NCBI RefSeq assembly: GCF_000474215.1
Contig: NZ_BAUC01000019.1
Location: forward strand, 1-64,000
Direction: 5' to 3'
Length of the DNA stretch: 64,000 bases
Origin: Edwardsiella hoshinae NBRC 105699 = ATCC 33379
Lineage (GTDB): Bacteria; Pseudomonadota; Gammaproteobacteria; Enterobacterales; Enterobacteriaceae
Shown here: piece after piece, positions 1 through 10,356 of the stretch
Layout: the number at the start of each line of letters is the position of its first letter
How positions within the stretch are numbered: the first letter of the stretch is position 1
Translations under genes and position numbers: made by a program
Notes under the pieces: model-generated
Told to the model about the DNA's origin: nothing
Database searches by the model: none
The model's input: only the letters and a program-made list of their open reading frames with translations

Positions 1-127
1 TCCTTCAGTATCTATTTTCAAATATACTGTTAACGCACAGCCTTGGGCCGCGAAGTATTATTTGAAAAATATACTTGCGAGACTGGCTTCGAATCCCGCT
101 TGGCGGTATATAGGGTCCAGTTGCATA
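1..127. other. Leader region upstream of rimP, no gene recognised
   Basis: In Escherichia an initiator tRNA gene (metY) precedes rimP. I find no complete tRNA cloverleaf here. A T-arm-like string GGCTTCGAATCC occurs near 87-98, but it has no matching acceptor stem or CCA end. An inverted repeat pairs TTTTCAAATA (15-24) with TATTTGAAAA (59-68). The tRNA may lie just upstream of the window or be absent at this locus. Confidence 0.4.
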
Positions 128-152
128 AAGCCCCGATTATTCGGGGTTTTTT
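128..152 (+). terminator. Rho-independent terminator upstream of rimP
   Basis: The stem CCCCGA/TCGGGG with a TTAT loop is followed by TTTTTT. A second GC hairpin (GGGC...GCCC then TTTTTTT) lies at 175-196, directly before rimP. The pair resembles the partial terminators in the leader of the E. coli metY-nusA operon, where antitermination lets transcription continue. Confidence 0.75.
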
Positions 153-212
153 GTTATCTGACAACAGAATCACTGGGCTATAAGGCCCTTTTTTTATGTC
201 TTGGGGGTGGGC

Positions 213-665
213 TTGTCCACATTAGAGCAAAAATTAACAGAGATGATTACGGCGCCAGTCGAAGCCTTGGGCTTCGAGCTGGTCGGGATTGAGTTCATCC
301 GTGGCCGCCATTCAACGCTGCGAATCTATATCGATAGTGAAGAAGGTATCACTGTTGATGATTGTGCTGATGTTAGCCACCAGGTCAGCGCCGTTCTTGA
401 CGTAGAGGATCCGATTTCAGTCGCCTATAACCTGGAAGTCTCCTCGCCGGGGATGGATCGTCCGTTGTTTACCGCCGAACATTACACCCGTTTTCTGAAT
501 GAGGAAGTGACGCTGGTATTACGGATGGCGATGCAGAATCGTCGTAAGTGGCAGGGGGTCATCAAGGCGGTAGACGGCGAGATGATTACGGTCACGGTTG
601 ATGGCAAAGATGAAGTGTTCGCGCTGAGCAATGTCCAGAAAGCGAACCTGGTACCCCACTTTTAA
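213..665 (+). CDS. rimP: Ribosome maturation factor RimP
   Basis: RimP assists maturation of the 30S ribosomal subunit in the cytoplasm. The 150-residue protein begins [11 protein letters not shown] and ends ANLVPHF, nearly identical throughout to the enterobacterial family, and its length is the usual one. I place the start at the TTG at 213 and not at the upstream in-frame TTG at 201, because the family N-terminus begins there, E. coli also uses TTG, and a GGGGGTGGG purine run lies at suitable distance. It is the first gene of the rimP-nusA-infB-rbfA-truB operon and lies 21 bases from nusA. Confidence 0.96.
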   Translation: MSTLEQKLTEMITAPVEALGFELVGIEFIRGRHSTLRIYIDSEEGITVDDCADVSHQVSAVLDVEDPISVAYNLEVSSPGMDRPLFTAEHYTRFLNEEVTLVLRMAMQNRRKWQGVIKAVDGEMITVTVDGKDEVFALSNVQKANLVPHF

Positions 666-686
666 CGTTCGGATGAGGCAACTAGG

Positions 687-2174
687 ATGAATAAAGAGAT
701 TCTGGCTGTTGTGGAGGCCGTTTCCAACGAAAAGGCGCTGCCGCGCGAGAAGATTTTTGAGGCGCTGGAAACCGCGCTGGCTACGGCCACCAAGAAGAAA
801 TATGAGCAAGAAATCGATGTGCGTGTTGCCATCGATCGTAAATCCGGTGACTTCGATACCTTCCGCCGTTGGCTGATCGTCGAAGAAGTGACCCAGCCGA
901 CCCGCGAAATTACGCTGGAAGCGGCACGCTTCGAAGATCCGGCGCTTAATTTGGGTGATTATGTCGAAGATCAGATCGAATCTGTCACTTTCGACCGTAT
1001 TACCACCCAGACCGCCAAGCAGGTTATCGTACAGAAAGTCCGGGAAGCTGAGCGGGCGATGGTGGTGGATGCTTTCCGCGAACACGAAGGCGAAATCGTC
1101 ACCGGTGTGGTGAAGAAAGTTAACCGTGACAGCATTTCGCTGGATCTGGGCAACAACGCTGAAGCGGTGATTGGCCGTGAAGACATGCTACCGCGTGAAA
1201 ACTTTCGGCCGGGCGATCGTATCCGCGGTGTATTGTACGCCGTGCGTCCAGAGGCGCGAGGTGCCCAGCTGTTCGTCACCCGTTCCCGTCCAGAGATGCT
1301 GATCGAGCTGTTCCGCATCGAAGTGCCGGAGATCGGCGAAGAAGTGATCGAAATCAAGGGCGCAGCGCGTGATCCGGGCTCGCGAGCTAAGATTGCGGTG
1401 AAGACCAACGATAAGCGTATCGATCCAGTCGGTGCCTGCGTCGGCATGCGTGGCGCACGCGTGCAGGCTGTCTCCAGCGAGCTGGGCGGCGAGCGCATCG
1501 ATATCGTGCTGTGGGATGATAATCCGGCACAGTTCGTCATCAACGCGATGGCGCCGGCTGACGTTGCCTCCATCGTGGTCGATGAAGACAAGCACACCAT
1601 GGATATCGCCGTGGAAGCCTCTAACCTGGCTCAGGCCATCGGCCGCAACGGTCAGAATGTGCGTCTGGCGTCACAGCTGAGCGGGTGGGAGCTGAATGTC
1701 ATGACGGTTGACGATCTACAGGCTAAACACCAGGCCGAAGCGCACGCCGCCATTGATACCTTCACTAAGCATCTGGATATCGACGAAGAGTTCGCTACCT
1801 TGCTGGTCGAAGAAGGCTTCTCCACGCTGGAAGAGCTGGCCTATGTACCCGAGCATGAGCTGCTGGCCATCGAGGGTCTGGATGAAGAGACCGTTGAAGC
1901 GCTGCGTACCCGTGCGAAGAATGCACTGACGACGCTGGCGCTGGCGCAGGAAGAGAGCCTGGGCGACAACAAACCGGCTGACGATTTGCTCAATCTGCCG
2001 GGTATGGAGCGCAGCGTAGCCTTTAAACTGGCCGCGCGTGGAGTATGTACGCTGGAAGATCTTGCCGAGCAGGGCGTCGATGACCTGACCGATATTGAAG
2101 GCCTCAATCATGAATCGGCGGGTGAGCTGATCATGGCGGCGCGTAATATCTGTTGGTTTGGCGATAGTGAATAA
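687..2174 (+). CDS. nusA: Transcription termination/antitermination factor NusA
   Basis: NusA binds RNA polymerase, promotes pausing and intrinsic termination, and takes part in rRNA and lambda-type antitermination. The 495-residue protein has the usual length and order: an N-terminal polymerase-binding domain, an S1 domain around 135-200, two KH domains around 230-345 (with GMRGARVQ and IGRNGQN), and two acidic C-terminal repeats ([13 protein letters not shown] and [12 protein letters not shown]). It lies between rimP and infB in the conserved operon, 24 bases before infB. Confidence 0.98.
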   Translation: MNKEILAVVEAVSNEKALPREKIFEALETALATATKKKYEQEIDVRVAIDRKSGDFDTFRRWLIVEEVTQPTREITLEAARFEDPALNLGDYVEDQIESVTFDRITTQTAKQVIVQKVREAERAMVVDAFREHEGEIVTGVVKKVNRDSISLDLGNNAEAVIGREDMLPRENFRPGDRIRGVLYAVRPEARGAQLFVTRSRPEMLIELFRIEVPEIGEEVIEIKGAARDPGSRAKIAVKTNDKRIDPVGACVGMRGARVQAVSSELGGERIDIVLWDDNPAQFVINAMAPADVASIVVDEDKHTMDIAVEASNLAQAIGRNGQNVRLASQLSGWELNVMTVDDLQAKHQAEAHAAIDTFTKHLDIDEEFATLLVEEGFSTLEELAYVPEHELLAIEGLDEETVEALRTRAKNALTTLALAQEESLGDNKPADDLLNLPGMERSVAFKLAARGVCTLEDLAEQGVDDLTDIEGLNHESAGELIMAARNICWFGDSE

Positions 2175-2198
2175 TGAACTGTAGCAGGAAGGAACAGC

Positions 2199-4907
2199 AT
2201 GGCAGAAGTAACGGTAAAATCACTGGCAGCAGAGATCCAAACTTCGGTTGAGCGCCTGGTACAGCAACTGGCTGATGCAGGTATTAACAAATCACCCGAC
2301 GACTCTGTGAGCCCCCAGGAACGTGAAGCGCTGCTGGCTCATTTAAACCGTGAGCACGGTGGATCTTCCGGTAAACTGACGCTACAACGTAAGACACGTA
2401 GCACGCTGAGTGTCCCTGGCACCGGCGGTAAGAGCAAGTCAGTGCAGATTGAAGTCCGCAAAAAGCGCACTTATGTGAAGAGCGACGCAGCAGCCCTCCA
2501 GGCAGAAGCCGAGGCTCAGGCGAAGCGCGAAGCGGAAGAACAGGCGAAACGCGAGGCTGAAGAGCAGACTCAGCGCGAGATGGCAGAACAGGCCAAGCGC
2601 GAAGCGGCAGAGCAGGCCAAGCGTCAACAAGAAGAACAAGCCAAACGTGAGGCCGCTGAGAAAGCTAAGCGTGAAGCAGCGGAAAAAGAAAAAGTGACCA
2701 ACCAACATACCGACGAAAAAACTAAAGCTGCGCAGGCGGAAAAGGCCAAGCGCGAAGCTGAAGCCGCTGAACTGAAACGCAAGGCAGAAGAAGAAGCGCG
2801 CCGTAAGCTGGAAGAGGAAGCCCGTAAGGTCGCCGAAGAGGCGCGTCGTATGGCGGAAGCCAACGAGGGTAAGTGGACCGAGAACAACACCGACGAAGAT
2901 AGCAGCGACTATCACGTTACGACCTCTCATCATGCCCGTGAGGCGGAGGATGAGAACGATCGTCAGGTGGAAGGCGATCGCCGTGGCCGTGGTCGTGGCG
3001 GCAAGGCCGCTAAGCAGAAGAAAGGCAGCAAGCTGTCTGAATCTAAGGCCGATCGCGAAGAAGCGCGCGCCGTTAATCGCGGCGGTAAGGGCAGTAAGCA
3101 GCGTAAACCGAGTGCATTGCAGCAGGGCTTTACCAAGCCGGCCCAGGCGGTCAACCGTGACGTGGTGATCGGCGAAACCATCACCGTGGCTGAATTGGCC
3201 AACAAAATGGCGGTGAAGGGCTCTCAGGTCATCAAAGCGATGATGAAGATGGGCGCCATGGCGACCATTAACCAGGTGATCGATCAAGAAACGGCCCAAC
3301 TGGTCGCGGAAGAGATGGGTCATAAGGTGATCCTGCGTCGTGAGAATGAGCTGGAAGAGGCGGTACTGAACGATCGTGATACCGGTGCTGCTGCTGAACC
3401 GCGTGCGCCGGTAGTGACCATCATGGGCCACGTCGACCACGGTAAGACGTCACTGCTGGACTACATCCGCTCCACCAAGGTGGCGGCGGGCGAAGCCGGT
3501 GGGATCACCCAGCATATCGGTGCTTATCATGTGCAGACCGATAATGGCATGATCACCTTCCTGGATACGCCGGGGCACGCCGCGTTTACCGCCATGCGTG
3601 CGCGTGGTGCCCAGGCGACCGATATCGTGGTGCTGGTCGTGGCTGCCGATGACGGTGTGATGCCGCAGACGATTGAGGCGATTCAGCACGCCAAAGCCGC
3701 CGGTGTTCCGTTGGTTGTCGCGGTGAACAAGATAGATAAGCCGGAAGCCGATCCGGATCGTGTGAAGAACGAACTGTCCCAATACGGCGTCATGCCGGAA
3801 GAGTGGGGCGGCGAGGCTCAGTTCGTCCATGTCTCCGCCAAGGCGGGTACCGGTATCGACGATCTGCTGGATGCTATCCTGTTACAGGCCGAAGTGCTGG
3901 AGCTGAAGGCCGTGCGTAATGGTATGGCCAGTGGCGTGGTGATCGAATCCTTCCTGGATAAGGGCCGTGGCCCGGTGGCGACGGTGTTGGTGCGTGAAGG
4001 CACTCTGCACAAGGGCGACATCGTACTGTGTGGTTTCGAATATGGCCGCGTGCGTGCCATGCGTGACGAGCTGGGGCGTGAAATCACGGAAGCCGGCCCG
4101 TCCATCCCGGTTGAGATCCTCGGCATGTCCGGTGTGCCGGCTGCGGGTGATGAAGCGACTGTGGTACGTGACGAGAAGAAGGCGCGTGAAGTGGCGCTGT
4201 ATCGTCAGGGTAAGTTCCGCGAAGTCAAACTGGCGCGTCAGCAGAAAGCCAAGCTGGAAAACATGTTCTCCAACATGGTCGAGGGCGAAGTCTCCGAACT
4301 GAACATCGTTCTGAAAGCCGACGTTCAGGGCTCTGTCGAAGCGATCGCCGACTCTCTGCGCAAGCTCTCTACCGACGAAGTGAAGGTGAAGATTGTTGGC
4401 TCTGGTGTGGGCGGTATCACCGAGACCGATGCGACCCTAGCGGCGGCATCCAACGCTATCCTGTTGGGTTTCAACGTCCGTGCCGATGCCTCTGCGCGTC
4501 GCGTGGTGGAAGCGGAAAACCTGGATCTGCGCTACTACTCCGTCATCTATGATCTGATCGACGAAGTTAAGCAGGCGATGAGCGGCATGCTGGCGCCGGA
4601 ATACAAGCAGGAAATCATCGGCCTGGCCGAAGTGCGTGATGTGTTCAAGTCACCGAAGTTTGGCGCCATCGCCGGTTGTATGGTTACCGAAGGTGTGGTC
4701 AAGCGCCACAACCCGATCCGTGTCCTGCGCGACAACGTGGTGATCTACGAAGGCGAGCTGGAGTCGCTGCGTCGCTTCAAAGATGACGTCAACGAAGTAC
4801 GTAACGGCATGGAATGTGGTATCGGTGTGAAGAACTACAACGACGTCCGTCCGGGCGATGTGATCGAAGTGTTCGAGACCATCGAAGTGAAACGCTCTAT
4901 CGACTGA
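2199..4907 (+). CDS. infB: Translation initiation factor IF-2
   Basis: IF-2 is the GTPase that delivers initiator tRNA to the 30S subunit and promotes subunit joining. The protein has 902 residues: an N-terminal IF2-N domain, a long charged repeat-rich coiled region (about residues 90-225, with many AKREA repeats), a second IF2-N domain, then the G domain with GHVDHGKT at 410-417, DTPGH and NKID, followed by domains II to IV. The charged N-terminal repeat makes a long false open frame on the opposite strand. E. coli makes shorter isoforms from internal starts; I did not identify these here. Confidence 0.98.
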   Translation: MAEVTVKSLAAEIQTSVERLVQQLADAGINKSPDDSVSPQEREALLAHLNREHGGSSGKLTLQRKTRSTLSVPGTGGKSKSVQIEVRKKRTYVKSDAAALQAEAEAQAKREAEEQAKREAEEQTQREMAEQAKREAAEQAKRQQEEQAKREAAEKAKREAAEKEKVTNQHTDEKTKAAQAEKAKREAEAAELKRKAEEEARRKLEEEARKVAEEARRMAEANEGKWTENNTDEDSSDYHVTTSHHAREAEDENDRQVEGDRRGRGRGGKAAKQKKGSKLSESKADREEARAVNRGGKGSKQRKPSALQQGFTKPAQAVNRDVVIGETITVAELANKMAVKGSQVIKAMMKMGAMATINQVIDQETAQLVAEEMGHKVILRRENELEEAVLNDRDTGAAAEPRAPVVTIMGHVDHGKTSLLDYIRSTKVAAGEAGGITQHIGAYHVQTDNGMITFLDTPGHAAFTAMRARGAQATDIVVLVVAADDGVMPQTIEAIQHAKAAGVPLVVAVNKIDKPEADPDRVKNELSQYGVMPEEWGGEAQFVHVSAKAGTGIDDLLDAILLQAEVLELKAVRNGMASGVVIESFLDKGRGPVATVLVREGTLHKGDIVLCGFEYGRVRAMRDELGREITEAGPSIPVEILGMSGVPAAGDEATVVRDEKKAREVALYRQGKFREVKLARQQKAKLENMFSNMVEGEVSELNIVLKADVQGSVEAIADSLRKLSTDEVKVKIVGSGVGGITETDATLAAASNAILLGFNVRADASARRVVEAENLDLRYYSVIYDLIDEVKQAMSGMLAPEYKQEIIGLAEVRDVFKSPKFGAIAGCMVTEGVVKRHNPIRVLRDNVVIYEGELESLRRFKDDVNEVRNGMECGIGVKNYNDVRPGDVIEVFETIEVKRSID

Positions 4908-4968
4908 TTTCTGTCGCGCCGCCCTTTGTTGGGTGGCGAGTAAGCGTTAGCACAGCATAAAGCTAATC

Positions 4969-4992
4969 GGGGGGCTCTGGCCCCCCTGTTTG
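4969..4992 (+). terminator. GC hairpin between infB and rbfA
   Basis: Six G residues pair with six C residues around the loop CTCTGG, followed by TGTTTGTC. It resembles a weak terminator or processing stem. Because rbfA follows after about 20 bases, it probably attenuates transcription or stabilises upstream mRNA and is unlikely to end the operon. Confidence 0.5.
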
Positions 4993-5007
4993 TCTGGAGA
5001 AACGATC

Positions 5008-5406
5008 ATGGTGAGAGAATTTAGCCGTACTCAGCGCGTCGCGCAGGAAATGCAGAAAGAGATTGCTATCATCCTGCAACGTGAGGTCAAAGATCCGCGA
5101 ATTGGCATGGCGACGGTTTCCGGCGTCGAAGTTTCACGCGATCTGGCCTATGCCAAAGTCTTTGTCACCTTTTTGAATGATGGGGAGCCGGAGGCGGTGA
5201 AAGCCGGTCTGAAGGCGTTGCAGGATGCCTCGGGTTTCATTCGTATGTTGCTGGGTAAAGCGATGCGCCTGCGTGTTGTGCCAGAGTTGACCTTTGCCTA
5301 CGATGCCTCTCTGGTCGAGGGGATGCGTATGTCTAACCTGGTGAGTAACGTGGTCAAAGACGATGAGGCACGCCGGACGGCGGCCGATCGGGGTGAGGAG
5401 GCGTAA
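5008..5406 (+). CDS. rbfA: 30S ribosome-binding factor RbfA
   Basis: RbfA is a KH-fold protein that binds helix 45 of 16S rRNA late in 30S maturation and is needed for cold adaptation. The product has 132 residues with conserved [21 protein letters not shown] and LRVVPELTF segments. The ATG at 5008 matches the family start; the upstream in-frame TTG at 4990 would add residues not found in relatives. GGAGA lies nine bases upstream. Its stop overlaps the truB start in TAATG, implying translational coupling. Confidence 0.96.
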   Translation: MVREFSRTQRVAQEMQKEIAIILQREVKDPRIGMATVSGVEVSRDLAYAKVFVTFLNDGEPEAVKAGLKALQDASGFIRMLLGKAMRLRVVPELTFAYDASLVEGMRMSNLVSNVVKDDEARRTAADRGEEA

Positions 5407-6368
5407 TGTCTCGACCCCGTCGTCGCGGCCGTGATATCAATGCCGTCCTGCTGTTGGATAAAGGGCCGGGGATGTCGTCCAACGATGTGCTGCAAAAGGT
5501 GAAGCGCATCTACAACGCTAATAAGGCCGGGCATACCGGAGCGTTGGATCCGTTGGCTACCGGCATGCTGCCGATCTGCCTGGGAGAGGCGACCAAATTT
5601 TCCCAGTTCCTGCTGGATGCAGACAAGCGTTACCGGGTGGTTGCCCGCTTGGGGCAGCGTACCGATACCTCTGACGCTGATGGTCAGGTGGTGAGCGAGC
5701 GTCCTGTGACTTTTAGCGAGGCGCAGTTGGCGCAGGCGCTGGAAGGGTTCCGTGGTGCGGGTCGCCAGGTGCCTTCGATGTACTCGGCCCTCAAGTACCA
5801 GGGACGCCCGTTGTATGAATACGCCCGTCAAGGGATCGCCGTGCCACGTGAGGCGCGCGACATCACCGTGTATGCGTTGCGTTTCATCCGCTGGGAAGGG
5901 GATGAGTTGGAGCTGGAGATCCACTGCTCTAAGGGGACCTACATTCGCACCATCATTGATGATTTGGGTGAAGTGCTGGGCTGCGGCGCGCACGTCATCG
6001 TGCTGCGTCGCCTCCAAGTCTCCGGCTATCCGAGCGAGCGCATGGTAACGTTGGCACAGTTGCAAGCGTTGCTGGTGCAGGCCGAGCAGCAGGGGATCGC
6101 GCCACGCGTCTTACTCGATCCGTTGTTGCTGCCGATGGATACTGCCGCCGCGCATCTGCCAGAGGTGAACCTGTCCGAGCTGGTCGCAGGCTATGTACAA
6201 CTGGGCCAAGCCGTTCAGACGCCGGGTCTGCCGTCGCAGGGGATGGTACGTATCACCGTCGGTGAGTCGCGGCGTTTTATCGGTGTCGGCGAGGTAGACG
6301 ATCAGGGGCGCTTGGCTCCGCGTCGGATGGTGGTGGCGTCGCGACTCTCCGAGGATGATCCGCGTTGA
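5406..6368 (+). CDS. truB: tRNA pseudouridine(55) synthase TruB
   Basis: TruB isomerises U55 in the T-loop of elongator tRNAs and also acts as a tRNA folding chaperone. The 320-residue protein has the catalytic motif [12 protein letters not shown] with Asp48, the KRYRV segment and a C-terminal PUA domain. Length is slightly above the E. coli protein (314). It overlaps rbfA by one base and precedes rpsO, which has its own promoter. Confidence 0.97.
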   Translation: MSRPRRRGRDINAVLLLDKGPGMSSNDVLQKVKRIYNANKAGHTGALDPLATGMLPICLGEATKFSQFLLDADKRYRVVARLGQRTDTSDADGQVVSERPVTFSEAQLAQALEGFRGAGRQVPSMYSALKYQGRPLYEYARQGIAVPREARDITVYALRFIRWEGDELELEIHCSKGTYIRTIIDDLGEVLGCGAHVIVLRRLQVSGYPSERMVTLAQLQALLVQAEQQGIAPRVLLDPLLLPMDTAAAHLPEVNLSELVAGYVQLGQAVQTPGLPSQGMVRITVGESRRFIGVGEVDDQGRLAPRRMVVASRLSEDDPR

Positions 6369-6409
6369 TCATCGCCCCGTGCCAAGTGCGTTAGGAATCG
6401 GCTGATTTC

Positions 6410-6438
6410 TTGCCAAGGGTCAGGGTGCAGAGTAGAAT
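6410..6438 (+). promoter_or_regulatory. Sigma-70 promoter of rpsO
   Basis: TTGCCA at 6410-6415 and TAGAAT at 6433-6438 are separated by exactly 17 bases, a near-consensus sigma-70 promoter. It lies about 75 bases before rpsO, in the position of the known E. coli rpsO promoter. The intervening leader would hold the S15 autoregulatory pseudoknot known from E. coli; I did not fold it. Confidence 0.8.
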
Positions 6439-6491
6439 GACGCGGCTAATACATTGGGTTGCTGAATTAGAGATTGGCGCCCGTTTTTTAA

Positions 6492-6785
<294 letters not shown>

Positions 6786-6804
6786 TCTAGCGATTTTCTG
6801 AAGT

Positions 6805-6833
6805 AAAGGGGCCTACGTTGGCCCCTTTCTTCT
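6805..6833 (+). terminator. Terminator after rpsO
   Basis: GGGGCC (6808-6813) pairs with GGCCCC (6820-6825) around TACGTT, flanked by AAA and TTTCTTCT. It is a compact intrinsic terminator between rpsO and pnp. Confidence 0.85.
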
Positions 6834-6913
6834 AGGAAGCAACGGAAAATCAGGTTAATGTATTGCCGTTGCAGACAAAAAGGTGTAGCCGGCCTGCTTG
6901 TTACAGAGGTTCG

Positions 6914-6962
6914 CGCGGCTAATGCAAGCCGCCGTTTGAGGCGGCAGCTTGCCTTAGTCGCG
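6914..6962 (+). promoter_or_regulatory. RNase III-type hairpin in the pnp leader
   Basis: The two arms of this 49-base segment pair almost completely (CGCG.CTAA.GCAAGC.GCC with GGC.GC.GCTTGC.TTAG.CGCG) around a GTTTGA loop. In E. coli a stem at this position is cut by RNase III, and PNPase then degrades the small product, repressing its own synthesis. Same position and structure imply the same autocontrol here. Confidence 0.75.
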
Positions 6963-7041
6963 AGAATGTAGCAAAGCCTCCGGTTATAGAAGGGCGCCGT
7001 TCTTCGGGATGGCGCGTTGCTTAACGAAAAGGAAAATGACT

Positions 7042-9165
7042 TTGTTGACGCCAACCGTTCGCAAATTCCAATATGGCCAGCATACCGTTACGCTGGAAAC
7101 CGGCATGATGGCACGTCAGGCTACCGCTGCCGTGATGGTCACCATGGATGACACCGCGGTATTCGTTACCGTGGTCGGGGCGAAGAAAGCCCGTGAAGGT
7201 CAGGACTTCTTCCCGCTGACCGTTAACTACCAGGAGCGTGCTTACGCTGCCGGTCGTTTCCCTGGCGGCTTCTTCCGTCGTGAAGGGCGCCCTGGTGAGG
7301 GTGAAACTCTGATCGCGCGTCTGATCGATCGCCCGATCCGTCCGCTGTTCCCAGAAGGTTTCCTCAATGAGGTGCAGGTTGTGGCGACCGTGGTTTCCGT
7401 GAACCCGCAGGTGAGCCCGGATATCGTTGCGATGATCGGCGCCTCTGCGGCGCTGACACTTTCTGGTATCCCGTTCAACGGCCCGATCGGTGCTGCTCGT
7501 GTGGGTTATATCAACGATCAGTATGTGCTGAACCCGACGCAGGATGAACTCAAACTGAGCCGTCTGGATCTGGTGGTTGCCGGTACTGATAGCGCCGTGC
7601 TGATGGTGGAATCAGAAGCCGACCTGCTCAGCGAAGATCAGATGCTGGGTGCGGTGGTCTTCGGTCATGAACAGCAGCAGATCGTCATCGAAAATATCAA
7701 AGCGTTGGCTGCCGAAGTCGGCAAACCGCGTTGGGAGTGGAGCGCGCCGGAGGTTAATACCGCGCTGCAACAGCGTGTGAGCGAAATGGCCGAAGCGCGT
7801 CTGGGCGAAGCTTACCACATCACCGAGAAGCAAGCGCGCTACGCTAAAGTTGATGAGATCAAAGAGTCCGTCATCGCCGATCTGCTGGCTGAAGATGCGT
7901 CGCTGGACGCGGGTGAAATCAGCGATATCCTGGGCGCGCTGGAGAAATCCGTAGTGCGTGGCCGCGTACTGCGTGGTGAGCCGCGTATTGATGGTCGTGA
8001 GAAAGACATGATCCGTGCGCTAGACGTGCGTACCGGCGTACTGCCGCGTACCCATGGCTCTGCACTGTTTACCCGTGGCGAAACGCAGGCTCTGGTGACG
8101 GCGACCCTGGGCACCGAGCGTGACGCACAGAATATCGATGAGCTGACTGGCGAGCGTACCGACCGTTTCCTGCTACACTATAACTTCCCGCCGTACTCTG
8201 TCGGTGAAACCGGAATGATGGGATCGCCGAAACGCCGTGAAATCGGTCATGGCCGTTTGGCTAAGCGCGGTGTGCTGGCAGTAATGCCGTCCCAGGAAGC
8301 GTTCCCGTACACGGTGCGTGTGGTCTCCGAGATCACCGAATCTAACGGTTCTTCTTCTATGGCGTCAGTCTGCGGTGCCTCTCTGGCACTGATGGATGCC
8401 GGTGTACCGATCAAAGCCGCCGTGGCGGGTATCGCCATGGGACTGGTGAAAGAGCAGGACAATTTTGTCGTGCTGTCTGACATCCTGGGCGATGAAGATC
8501 ACCTGGGCGATATGGACTTCAAAGTGGCCGGTAGCCGTGATGGCGTCACCGCGTTGCAGATGGACATCAAGATCGAAGGCATCACCCGCGAAATCATGCA
8601 GGTGGCACTGAACCAGGCTAAGGGTGCGCGTCTGCACATTCTGAGTGTCATGGAGCAAGCGATCAATGCACCGCGCGGCGACATCTCTGAGTTTGCACCG
8701 CGTATCCATACCATCAAGATCAATCCGGAGAAGATCAAGGATGTGATCGGTAAGGGTGGCTCTGTGATCCGTGCGTTGACTGAAGAGACCGGCACCACCA
8801 TCGAGATCGACGATGATGGCACTGTGAAGATCGCGGCGACCGACGGTGAGAAGGCTAAACACGCCATTCGTCGTATCGAAGAGATCACTGCCGAGATCGA
8901 AGTGGGCCGTATCTATCAGGGTAAAGTGACCCGTATCGTTGACTTTGGCGCCTTTGTCGCCATCGGTGGCGGTAAAGAAGGGCTGGTTCATATCTCTCAG
9001 ATCGCCGACAAGCGTGTGGAGAAGGTGACCGACTACCTGCAACTGGGTCAGGAGGTGGCTGTTAAGGTGCTGGAAGTGGACCGTCAGGGCCGCGTACGTT
9101 TGAGCATCAAAGAAGCTAACACCACTGCCGCAGTAAGTCAGGATGCACCCGCTGACGCAGAATAA
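7042..9165 (+). CDS. pnp: Polyribonucleotide nucleotidyltransferase (PNPase)
   Basis: PNPase is a phosphorolytic 3'-5' exoribonuclease and the core of the degradosome. The product has two RNase PH-like domains, a KH domain ([20 protein letters not shown]) and a C-terminal S1 domain ([20 protein letters not shown]). I place the start at the TTG at 7042, giving a 707-residue protein starting LLTPTVRKF, which aligns with the E. coli TTG start; the AAAAGGAAA ribosome site fits this codon better than the ATG at 7036. The RNase III hairpin lies upstream and a strong terminator downstream. Confidence 0.96.
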   Translation: MLTPTVRKFQYGQHTVTLETGMMARQATAAVMVTMDDTAVFVTVVGAKKAREGQDFFPLTVNYQERAYAAGRFPGGFFRREGRPGEGETLIARLIDRPIRPLFPEGFLNEVQVVATVVSVNPQVSPDIVAMIGASAALTLSGIPFNGPIGAARVGYINDQYVLNPTQDELKLSRLDLVVAGTDSAVLMVESEADLLSEDQMLGAVVFGHEQQQIVIENIKALAAEVGKPRWEWSAPEVNTALQQRVSEMAEARLGEAYHITEKQARYAKVDEIKESVIADLLAEDASLDAGEISDILGALEKSVVRGRVLRGEPRIDGREKDMIRALDVRTGVLPRTHGSALFTRGETQALVTATLGTERDAQNIDELTGERTDRFLLHYNFPPYSVGETGMMGSPKRREIGHGRLAKRGVLAVMPSQEAFPYTVRVVSEITESNGSSSMASVCGASLALMDAGVPIKAAVAGIAMGLVKEQDNFVVLSDILGDEDHLGDMDFKVAGSRDGVTALQMDIKIEGITREIMQVALNQAKGARLHILSVMEQAINAPRGDISEFAPRIHTIKINPEKIKDVIGKGGSVIRALTEETGTTIEIDDDGTVKIAATDGEKAKHAIRRIEEITAEIEVGRIYQGKVTRIVDFGAFVAIGGGKEGLVHISQIADKRVEKVTDYLQLGQEVAVKVLEVDRQGRVRLSIKEANTTAAVSQDAPADAE

Positions 9166-9180
9166 CGCGCGTGCAGCATT

Positions 9181-9211
9181 ACGGCTTCCCCTCCGTGGGA
9201 AGCCGTTTGTC
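9181..9211 (+). terminator. Terminator after pnp
   Basis: ACGGCTTCCC (9181-9190) pairs perfectly with GGGAAGCCGT (9197-9206) around CTCCGT, followed by TTGTC. Confidence 0.85.
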
Positions 9212-9286
9212 ACACTACCGCAGGATGTGGTAGTACCTTGATGGATGATAGGACGTTTATCCGTGTTGGTCTTCGGGAGTTGGGAA

Positions 9287-10171
9287 ATGAAGCCTATCTT
9301 GCGCTGGTGTTACGTTGCGACAGCAATTTTGCTGGCAGGATGCAGCAACGCTGATTGGCGTAAAAACGAAGTACTGGCCATCCCGTTGCAGCCCTCGTTG
9401 CAGCAGGAGGTAATGCTGGCGCGCATGGAACAAATCCTTGCCAGTCGAGCATTAACGGATGATGAACGCGCTCAGCTTCTCTATGAGCGCGGAGTACTGT
9501 ATGATAGTCTCGGACTGAGGGCGCTAGCGCGTAACGATTTCTCGCAAGCGTTAGCCATTCGTCCTGATATGCCAGAGGTTTTTAACTATCTGGGGATTTA
9601 TTTGACGCAGGCTGGCAACTTTGATGCCGCCTATGAAGCGTTTGATTCTGTACTAGAGCTTGATCCAACTTACAGCTATGCGCGTTTAAATCGCGGTATT
9701 GCCCTGTATTACGGTGGGCGGTATTCGCTAGCGCAAGATGATCTGCAGGCGTTTTATCAAGACGATCCCAACGATCCGTTCCGGTCGTTATGGCTTTACC
9801 TGGCTGAGCGTGAGCTAAACCAGGAGCAGGCGCTTGAGGCGTTGAGCCAGCGCTACAATAAGGCGAACCGGAGTCAATGGGGATGGAATATTGTCGAATT
9901 CTACCTGGGCAAAATCAGCGAAAAGACGCTGATGGAACGCTTACAGGCGGATGCAACGGATAACACTTCGCTCGCTGAGCATCTCAGTGAAACTGACTTC
10001 TATTTAGGTAAACATTACCTGAGTCTGGGGGAGAAGAGCAGTGCTTCTGCACTGTTCAAACTGACGGTCGCCAACAACGTTCATAACTTTGTTGAGAACC
10101 GTTACGCACTGTTGGAATTGGCCCGCTTGGGTCAAGAGCAAGACGACATACCAGAATCGGACCAGCAATAA
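9287..10171 (+). CDS. nlpI: Lipoprotein NlpI
   Basis: NlpI is an outer-membrane lipoprotein and TPR adaptor that scaffolds peptidoglycan hydrolases and the Prc protease. The 294-residue product has a signal peptide ending in the lipobox LLAGC with lipidated Cys19, then tetratricopeptide repeats (for example [18 protein letters not shown]). The ATG at 9287 gives the family N-terminus [13 protein letters not shown] and a GGGAG site lies upstream; the earlier ATG at 9245 would disrupt the signal peptide. It sits between pnp and yrbN-deaD, as in E. coli. Confidence 0.96.
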   Translation: MKPILRWCYVATAILLAGCSNADWRKNEVLAIPLQPSLQQEVMLARMEQILASRALTDDERAQLLYERGVLYDSLGLRALARNDFSQALAIRPDMPEVFNYLGIYLTQAGNFDAAYEAFDSVLELDPTYSYARLNRGIALYYGGRYSLAQDDLQAFYQDDPNDPFRSLWLYLAERELNQEQALEALSQRYNKANRSQWGWNIVEFYLGKISEKTLMERLQADATDNTSLAEHLSETDFYLGKHYLSLGEKSSASALFKLTVANNVHNFVENRYALLELARLGQEQDDIPESDQQ

Positions 10172-10275
10172 GCTGACGAGCATTTTTATTTTTAAATCAT
10201 TGATTTAATCGTCCTTCCCGGGCGAGGTTTTTTTGTTCGTCATTTCTTCTAATTTGAGCCGGTTCACACTTTTCA

Positions 10276-10356
10276 ATGAAAAATGTTGTTCGTTTTCTAG
10301 ACGAGTTATGCAGACTGGCCGCCATTGCACATCGTGAGGCACGTTTACATGGCTGA
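10276..10356 (+). CDS. yrbN: Small protein YrbN, coupled to deaD
   Basis: A 26-codon frame starts at ATG 10276 and ends at TGA 10354-10356, overlapping the deaD start codon by eight bases. The peptide contains DELCRLAA and ends ARLHG. In E. coli a 26-residue peptide YrbN lies at the same place, overlapping deaD; as I recall it shares the DELCRLAA and RLHG elements. Its role is unknown. The overlap suggests that its translation opens or tunes deaD initiation. Confidence 0.8.
   Translation: MKNVVRFLDELCRLAAIAHREARLHG

Noticed and set aside
2439-3440. Long minus-strand open frame of 333 codons inside infB
   Set aside because: It mirrors the repetitive charged region of IF-2; low-complexity Phe/Leu-rich translation, no ribosome site, no family features.
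6786-7041. Possible minus-strand small RNA SraG between rpsO and pnp
   Set aside because: Known from E. coli in this position, but I could not recognise conserved SraG sequence or a promoter by eye; a covariance search would be needed.
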